Positions 35,138 to 39,770 of a stretch of 39,770 bases of DNA are shown here, in pieces. The position numbers and the translations under genes were made by a program. Each line of letters opens with the position of its first letter. Within the stretch, counting starts at the first letter, position 1. The DNA comes from Prosthecobacter debontii (GTDB taxonomy: Bacteria > Verrucomicrobiota > Verrucomicrobiia > Verrucomicrobiales > Akkermansiaceae), in contig CAMCBV010000027.1 of NCBI GenBank assembly GCA_945873125.1, positions 1 to 39,770 on the forward strand, written 5' to 3'. The notes beneath the pieces were generated by a model. The model saw only the letters and a program-made list of their open reading frames with translations, had not been told where the DNA came from and ran no database searches.

Positions 35138-35995
35138 ATGCCTGAAACCTTTGCGCCCCAATTCATTTGCGGGGCGACTGCGTCCGGAAAAACCGAGTAT
35201 GCCCTTAAATTGGCAGACAAGCTCGGCGGGGAAATCGTCAACGGTGATGCGTTTCAGATATTTCGTGGAATTGAAACTTTGAGTGCGGCGCCAAGCGATG
35301 AGGAAAAGAAAAGTTTCCCGCATCATTTGTTTGGCGTGTTGGAACCGGGAGAGCATTGCGATGCGGGTCGGTATTTCGAGATGGCGATGTCGGTGATTTC
35401 GGAAATCCGGTCGCGTGGAAAAACGCCCATCGTGGTGGGTGGATCCGGCTTGTATTTGAAATTTCTCACCCACGGACCGTCGCCTTTGCCAAAAGCGAAT
35501 GAAGCCATGCGATCTGAAATGGACGGGCAGTCGCTTGAAGAATTGTTGGCGGAGCTTGTCGCGATCGATCCCGTGGAAGCGGCCCAGGTGAATCGGGGTA
35601 ACAAACGTTACGTTTCGCGATCTCTGGAAATCTGTCGACTCACGGGCGAGAAAGTTTCTGAGCTTCGTGATGGTTGGGAAAAGAAGACGCGTGAGTTGGA
35701 GAAATCACTCAAAGGAGTTTGGTTGATACGGGAGCGTGTGGATTTGCACCGTCGAATTGCACTGAGAACCAAGCACATGCTTGCCGAAGGCGCGATCGAA
35801 GAGGTAGCCGCACTTTCGGGTGTGCACGGCAATTGGGAAAAAGCCATCGGAGTTAAAGAAATCCGGCGGTTTCTATCGGGAGAGATTTCCCGTGAGGAGT
35901 GCGAGGAATTGATTTTTTTCGCGACCCGTCAGTATGCCAAGCGGCAGGAAACCTGGTTCCGCAGGGAGAAGTGGTTGGAGCAGGTGACTCTCTAG
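35138..35995 (+). CDS. miaA: tRNA dimethylallyltransferase
   Basis: 285 residues from ATG 35138 (MPETFAPQFICGATASGKTE); an upstream in-frame start at 35099 lies in the repeat-flank region and does not resemble the family. It makes i6A37 in tRNAs that read UNN codons. P-loop GATASGKTEYA, substrate loop NGDAFQIFRGIE (variant of the usual DSxQxYR), IVVGGSGLYLKFLT, and C-terminal IGVKEIRRFLSG and FATRQYAKRQETWF. It is slightly short against ~310 residues for E. coli. The stop overlaps the convergent PH-domain gene by 4 bp. Confidence 0.94.
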   Translation: MPETFAPQFICGATASGKTEYALKLADKLGGEIVNGDAFQIFRGIETLSAAPSDEEKKSFPHHLFGVLEPGEHCDAGRYFEMAMSVISEIRSRGKTPIVVGGSGLYLKFLTHGPSPLPKANEAMRSEMDGQSLEELLAELVAIDPVEAAQVNRGNKRYVSRSLEICRLTGEKVSELRDGWEKKTRELEKSLKGVWLIRERVDLHRRIALRTKHMLAEGAIEEVAALSGVHGNWEKAIGVKEIRRFLSGEISREECEELIFFATRQYAKRQETWFRREKWLEQVTL

Positions 35996-36489
35996 GGTAT
36001 TGTATCGAGCTCAGTGTCTTCAAAATCCAGTTCACGAACCCGTTTCCTATCACGAACGGATTCCACTTCTTTGCGAAGGGATTCTCTGAGATTTATCGCA
36101 TCGGGTATGGCGGGGATGGTGATGCTTGGAAGCGAGCGATCCGAGGTTTCGAGATGTAGTGACCCCAGTCCTAACATGCGCATCCACCATTTTCTCTCAA
36201 CGAGAACATCTTTGACCCGATACAACTCAACTTCGTCACTGGTTTGGTTCAACACGCCTTTGGTAATTTTCAGTCGTTGTGAGGTGAGTTCATAGGTTTC
36301 ACAGCGAATGACCAAGTAACGCCATAAGATCCAGATTAGGGGAAGGATCAGAGCGGCAAAGGCAAGCGGGTAAAAAACACCACCCATCACCGTGCCTGCG
36401 ATGAGAAATAGTGCCAGAGAGAAAGGACCTAGGTTCAGCCATTGTGATGACGTGCCCTTCCATAGGAGTGTCTCGATATCTTCTTTCAT
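35992..36489 (-). CDS. PH-domain (bPH2/DUF304) membrane protein
   Basis: 165 residues. Two TM segments close together (about 20-38 and 40-60, LGPFSLALFLIAGTVMGGVF and YPLAFAALILPLIWILWR) are followed by a bacterial PH domain: CETYELTSQRLKITKGVLNQ, TSDEVELYRVKDVLVERKW, GLGSLHLETSDRSLPSITIP. The family (YdbS/YdbT-like) has no settled function; some members act in envelope stress. The single copy here is small. The Arg-rich C-terminus (VRDRKRVRELD) is cytoplasmic. Confidence 0.88.
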   Translation of the reverse strand: MKEDIETLLWKGTSSQWLNLGPFSLALFLIAGTVMGGVFYPLAFAALILPLIWILWRYLVIRCETYELTSQRLKITKGVLNQTSDEVELYRVKDVLVERKWWMRMLGLGSLHLETSDRSLPSITIPAIPDAINLRESLRKEVESVRDRKRVRELDFEDTELDTIP

Positions 36490-36636
36490 GCAGGGAGGCT
36501 AAACATGAAATTTCCCAAGGGAAATGAGAAAGGTGGGGGATAAAAAAAAGACAAGTTCTATATATCCTGCAGGACTTATCTTATCGTCGCCCAAGCCTAG
36601 ACTTGCAAGTTGTGGGCCGAGAGGCGATTGAAAGGC

Positions 36637-37404
36637 ATGGACCGTTGGTTTCTGATCGCTGCAACTTTGCTCGCCGCTGTGGCTGGCTTGCGTGGGCTGT
36701 TGATTTTGCGTCACGGCAATCGCAGTCATTGGACGGTTTTTTGGATGATAGCGGTTATGGCCTGTCAGATGGGTTATCTCGCGGTGCGGGGTGAAATGCG
36801 TGGGGCTTGTCCGCTACGCAGCATTGCGGAAATTTCCGTGTTCCTCTCTTGGTCGCTGACCTTGTTTTACTTGTTGGTAGGGCCAGTCTATCGAATTTCT
36901 TTGCTAGGGGTTTTCACCGCTCCGGTGGTCGTAATTTTTCAGGGATTTGCCCTCTTGCCCGGACGCTTGGTGGCGAATCCGGAAAAGGTCTTGAATACGA
37001 GTTTCTGGGGGGAAACCCATTCCGCGATGTCGGTATTGGCGTATGGGGCTCTCGCGCTGGCGGCGGTTGCTGGGGTGATGTTCTTGGTGTTGGATCGCCA
37101 ATTGAAAGAGCATCATCTTAAGGGTGGTTTGTTCCGGAATTTGCCGCCCGTTCCCGAGCTCTTGGTTTCACTGGAGCGCTTGCTTTGGCTTGGAATGGCG
37201 TTGTTGACGGTGGGCGTCGTTGCCGGGGTATTAATGCCTTTGGGTAAAGGTGCGATGGGGCATCTGATTGCCGCAATCGGGGTTTGGGTAGGTTATGTTA
37301 TTTTAATGGTCACCAAGCGGGTGAGGGGTATGACGGGACGTCGGTTTGCGCTGGGAGCGGTGGCACTGTTCGTCCTTTCACTTGGAGTTTTTGCTTTTGT
37401 CTAA
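36637..37404 (+). CDS. CcsA/HemX-family cytochrome c assembly protein
   Basis: 255 residues from ATG 36637; about seven or eight TM segments. The WxxW-type region here is WGETHSAMSVLAYGALALAA, and the later RLLWLGMALLTVGVVAGVLM and GHLIAAIGVWVGYVILMV helices match the CcsA/HemX group. HemX proteins are encoded upstream of hemA in many bacteria and influence HemA level or heme delivery; CcsA handles heme for cytochrome c. The gene lies directly before hemA (the next ATG follows the stop with no gap), so translation is likely coupled. The name HemX is inferred from that neighbour. Confidence 0.85.
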   Translation: MDRWFLIAATLLAAVAGLRGLLILRHGNRSHWTVFWMIAVMACQMGYLAVRGEMRGACPLRSIAEISVFLSWSLTLFYLLVGPVYRISLLGVFTAPVVVIFQGFALLPGRLVANPEKVLNTSFWGETHSAMSVLAYGALALAAVAGVMFLVLDRQLKEHHLKGGLFRNLPPVPELLVSLERLLWLGMALLTVGVVAGVLMPLGKGAMGHLIAAIGVWVGYVILMVTKRVRGMTGRRFALGAVALFVLSLGVFAFV

Positions 37405-38412
37405 ATGGAATTCGTTTGCTTGGGAGTCAATCACAAGACCGCACCTGTTGAGGTTCGGGAGCGCTTTGCTGTAGGTACGAACCAGCTCGGTGAAGCTGCG
37501 CAGCATTTGTTGGAAATGGCTGGAGTGCCGGAGGGCGTTGTGGTTTCCACTTGTAACCGTACGGAGTTTTACTTCGCGGCGGATGATACGGCGTTGGCAC
37601 TCGGTCGTTTGGAATGCTCGTTGGCAGAAAAAGTCCACGGGCACGAGGAGCCGTTCTATCGCTATGAGAAAGCGGATGCGGCAAGGCATTTGTGCAAAGT
37701 GGTTAGCGGGTTGGATTCGATGTTGCTGGGTGAAACGGAAATTTTCGGACAGGTCAAACAAGCCTATCAAGCCGCGCATGCAGCAGGGGCAACGGGCTCG
37801 ATCCTCAACAGATTGTTCCAGAAAGTCTTCAGTATCGGCAAGAAAGTCCGCACCCAGACCTCGATCCAGGAGGGTTCGACATCGATTGGTAATGTGGCGG
37901 TGGAGTTGGCCGAGAAAATTTTCGGGCATTTGAAAAACAGCGAAGTGATGGTACTTGGTGCGGGTGAGATGAGTCGGTTGACCGCGCAGGCCTTGGTCTC
38001 TCGCGGGGCGAAATCGATCATTGTCGCAAACCGTACCCATGAGCGCGCGATTGAGCTTGCGGAGGAAATGGGTGGCAGAGCTGTGCGATTTGATAATTGG
38101 TTGGAAGAACTGAAAAAGGTCGATGTCATCATTTCCTCGACCGGCGCGCCACATACGATCATTCACCGTAGTGAGGTGGAATCGTTGCGACGCGCAAGAA
38201 AGTTTCGGCCTTTGTTCATGATCGATATTGCCGTGCCACGTGACATTGAACACTCGGTTGGGGAGATCGAAGAGGTTTATCTATACGATATCGATGCGTT
38301 GGAGCAACTCGCTGAAGAAGCGAAAATACGACGCGTGAATCAGATCATCGAGTGTGAAAAGATTATTGAAGCGGAGTTGTTAAAAATTATCCCCACAAAG
38401 GATTTTCAATGA
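37405..38412 (+). CDS. hemA: Glutamyl-tRNA reductase (short form)
   Basis: 335 residues. First enzyme of the C5 heme pathway: it reduces glutamyl-tRNA to glutamate-1-semialdehyde. N-terminal CLGVNHKTAPVEVRERF, catalytic Cys50 in VVSTCNRTEFY, SGLDSMLLGETEIFGQVKQA, NADPH-binding VMVLGAGEMSRLTAQALV, and RPLFMIDIAVPRDIE. It ends soon after LYDIDALEQLAEEAKIRRVN, so most of the C-terminal dimerisation domain of the ~420-residue forms is missing. The ATGA overlap with the next gene suggests coupling. The reading frame is intact, so this looks like a natural short form and not a break. Confidence 0.94.
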   Translation: MEFVCLGVNHKTAPVEVRERFAVGTNQLGEAAQHLLEMAGVPEGVVVSTCNRTEFYFAADDTALALGRLECSLAEKVHGHEEPFYRYEKADAARHLCKVVSGLDSMLLGETEIFGQVKQAYQAAHAAGATGSILNRLFQKVFSIGKKVRTQTSIQEGSTSIGNVAVELAEKIFGHLKNSEVMVLGAGEMSRLTAQALVSRGAKSIIVANRTHERAIELAEEMGGRAVRFDNWLEELKKVDVIISSTGAPHTIIHRSEVESLRRARKFRPLFMIDIAVPRDIEHSVGEIEEVYLYDIDALEQLAEEAKIRRVNQIIECEKIIEAELLKIIPTKDFQ

Positions 38413-39386
38413 ATCCGGCACTCGAGACTTTGGTTCTTGCGTTGAAAGAACAGCGTGCTGATCAACGGAACATTCTGTTCCTTGGAGCAGAACCTCACCC
38501 GGAGTTGCCTGTGCTAACGGCATGGCAGCCGCTTAAGCCCTTGGCGGATGCTTGTGAGCGTTCGGGTATGATTCTAACAGAAAAACCTAAGGGTAAATTT
38601 TCTACCGTGTTATTTTTGCCAGGTAAGACCAAAGAGGAAACTTTGGCAGGATTTGCGATGGCGCATGGATATTTGGCAGAGGGAGGATCTTTCATCACGG
38701 CCATGGCGAACACATCGGGTGCAGCGCGATTTGAAAAAGAGCTGGGAAAGGCGACGCTGTTATCCTTTTCCGTATCGAAGCACAAATGCCGCGCTTTCGG
38801 GGTATCAAATCTTGAGGCATGGGATGCGGAGTTGTTGGCCGAGTGGCAAAAAATCGCTGAGCCGCACGTGATTGCCGAAACTTTTTTCGTCACCCAGCCA
38901 GGTGTGTTCAGCGCGAAACATATCGATCCAGGCTCTCTGCTTTTGGCTGGGCATTTGCCAGTTTCCCTACGCGGAAACGTCGCCGATCTCGGAGCGGGTT
39001 GGGGTTTCTTGAGTCACATGGCATTGAATAAATCTCCGAACATCTCACGCATCGATCTGTTTGAAGCCGATGCACGGGCCCTCGAATGCGCTCGAAGAAA
39101 CGTTTCCGGAAACGTGAATTTTCACTGGCACGATGTGACTTCGGGTCTGACGGAAACTTACGATCACATCATCACCAATCCACCGTTTCACACCGCGCAG
39201 TCGAAAGATGTGGATCTCGGCAAAGCTTTTCTCAGTGTTGCCGCCGCGGCTTTGAAGCGAAACGGAACGCTGCACCTCGTGGCGAACCGTCAACTTCCCT
39301 ACGAGGCGCATTTGCAGGAACTCGGGTTGCGCGCGCGCTCGATCGCAGAGGATCACGCTTACAAGGTGATTTTTGCATCGAAATAG
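38409..39386 (+). CDS. RsmC/RlmG-like SAM methyltransferase
   Basis: 325 residues. The C-terminal half holds a class I methyltransferase core (NVADLGAGWGFLSHMALNKS, DLFEADARALECARRN) with the N6/N2-type NPPFHTAQSKD motif and the RsmC landmark QPGVFSAKHIDPGSLLL. The N-terminal half is the degenerate second methyltransferase-like domain of RsmC (NILFLGAEPHPELPV, KGKFSTVLFLPGKTKEETLA). It probably methylates 16S rRNA G1207 or a 23S site; which one cannot be read. It overlaps hemA by ATGA. Confidence 0.88.
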   Translation: MNPALETLVLALKEQRADQRNILFLGAEPHPELPVLTAWQPLKPLADACERSGMILTEKPKGKFSTVLFLPGKTKEETLAGFAMAHGYLAEGGSFITAMANTSGAARFEKELGKATLLSFSVSKHKCRAFGVSNLEAWDAELLAEWQKIAEPHVIAETFFVTQPGVFSAKHIDPGSLLLAGHLPVSLRGNVADLGAGWGFLSHMALNKSPNISRIDLFEADARALECARRNVSGNVNFHWHDVTSGLTETYDHIITNPPFHTAQSKDVDLGKAFLSVAAAALKRNGTLHLVANRQLPYEAHLQELGLRARSIAEDHAYKVIFASK

Positions 39387-39402
39387 CTGACTCAAAGCGG
39401 TC

Positions 39403-39576
39403 TCAATCCGCCAGCGACTGGGCGTAAATGTCGTCTGAGGAATTGAGAATGATCAGCATGGGTCGGCAACAAACCTCGCAGTCATAGTCGTATTCGGTCG
39501 GCATTTCGGATTCGGGAGGAATCGCGATTTCAAATGTCTCGAAGCAAGTGGGGCAGGTGACGGGGTAGGTGTCCAT
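39403..39576 (-). CDS. CPXCG-motif cysteine-rich small protein
   Basis: 57 residues: MDTYPVTCPTCFETFEIAIP, then PESEMPTEYDYDCEVCCRPM and LIILNSSDDIYAQSLAD. The CPxC ... DCxVCC pattern is that of the CPXCG cysteine-rich family (about 60 residues, common in proteobacteria and relatives). Four Cys suggest one zinc site. Function unknown. The ATG at 39576 follows the transposase remnant region by about 50 bp. Confidence 0.82.
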   Translation of the reverse strand: MDTYPVTCPTCFETFEIAIPPESEMPTEYDYDCEVCCRPMLIILNSSDDIYAQSLAD

Positions 39577-39626
39577 GAAAGTGACGAGTGCCGAGTTAGC
39601 AGTGGAAGATCAATGATGGGTAGCAA

Positions 39627-39770
39627 CTATATTTCGCATGGGCGGTTTTTCGCCAATGTATTGAGGCGGATCAGGAGTTTTCTCGCCACTGCGATATAAG
39701 CGACTTTTGCCGGTTTTCCGCTTTCGCGTAGCCGTTGGTAAAAGGGTTTGAAGAGCGGATTGAAACGAGC
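39627..39770 (-). mobile_element. IS110-family transposase, C-terminal end (runs off the window)
   Basis: The last 47 codons of a minus-strand frame: ARFNPLFKPF, then YQRLRESGKPAKVAYIAVAR and KLLIRLNTLAKNRPCEI before TAG at 39627. FYQRLRESGKPAKVA and the VARKLL segment are the typical end of IS110/IS116/IS902 (Transposase_20) proteins. The start and the rest of the element lie beyond the right edge. Only about 50 bp separate its stop from the CPXCG gene start, so the element's end is short on this side. Confidence 0.88.

Noticed and set aside
37378..38253. Minus-strand ORF of 291 codons within hemA
   Set aside because: Antisense shadow of hemA; no motif seen.

Overview
The window reads as chromosomal DNA of a member of the Verrucomicrobiota. 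The indicators are an ECF-type sigma factor overlapping a Ser/Thr kinase gene, a four-helix-bundle 'suffix' protein with a DxTD-rich linker, a MoxR / DUF58 / transglutaminase cluster, FolE2 instead of FolE, and a short HemA next to a CcsA/HemX-like gene. This assignment is inferred from gene content; there is no rRNA, tRNA or CRISPR array in the window.

Layout. 1-5.2 kb: end of rpmG, rpsR and a clear terminator, folE2, a secreted phosphodiester-glycosidase-like lipoprotein (minus strand), a LON-domain protein, and a tight ExbB/ExbD/TonB-like/zinc-ribbon operon. 5.2-9.3 kb: an overlapping phoB-phoR-nadD unit preceded by a 7-bp-arm dyad, then an isolated nuoF. 9.3-13.7 kb (minus): transglutaminase, DUF58 and MoxR. 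13.8-18.8 kb: PduO-type cobalamin adenosyltransferase, a CstA carbon transporter and a UvrD/PcrA helicase.

19-31 kb is the accessory region. Six direct copies of a ~75-bp repeat, all in the same orientation, separate unlike modules: a GT4-GT2-FkbM fusion with a GDP-mannose 4,6-dehydratase and a decayed mnmE fragment; a DUF4159 secreted protein; an ECF sigma/kinase/lipoprotein set; a secreted-protein start cut off inside a repeat; and a duplicated DUF2059 protein. The repeats lie just upstream of the next gene in several cases and carry a conserved open frame (PLFPFPDRLSSVFSALGEK) without indels over ~50 bp, followed by a hairpin whose arms partly covary. I do not recognise the repeat. It is the best candidate for something undescribed here.

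31-39.8 kb returns to mostly ordinary content: a Tat-exported metallo-beta-lactamase-fold hydrolase, a VapBC toxin-antitoxin pair, the four-helix protein with in-frame DNA repeats, SelO, MiaA, a PH-domain membrane protein, CcsA/HemX-HemA-RsmC-like genes, a tiny CPXCG protein, and the C-terminus of an IS110-family transposase running off the right edge.
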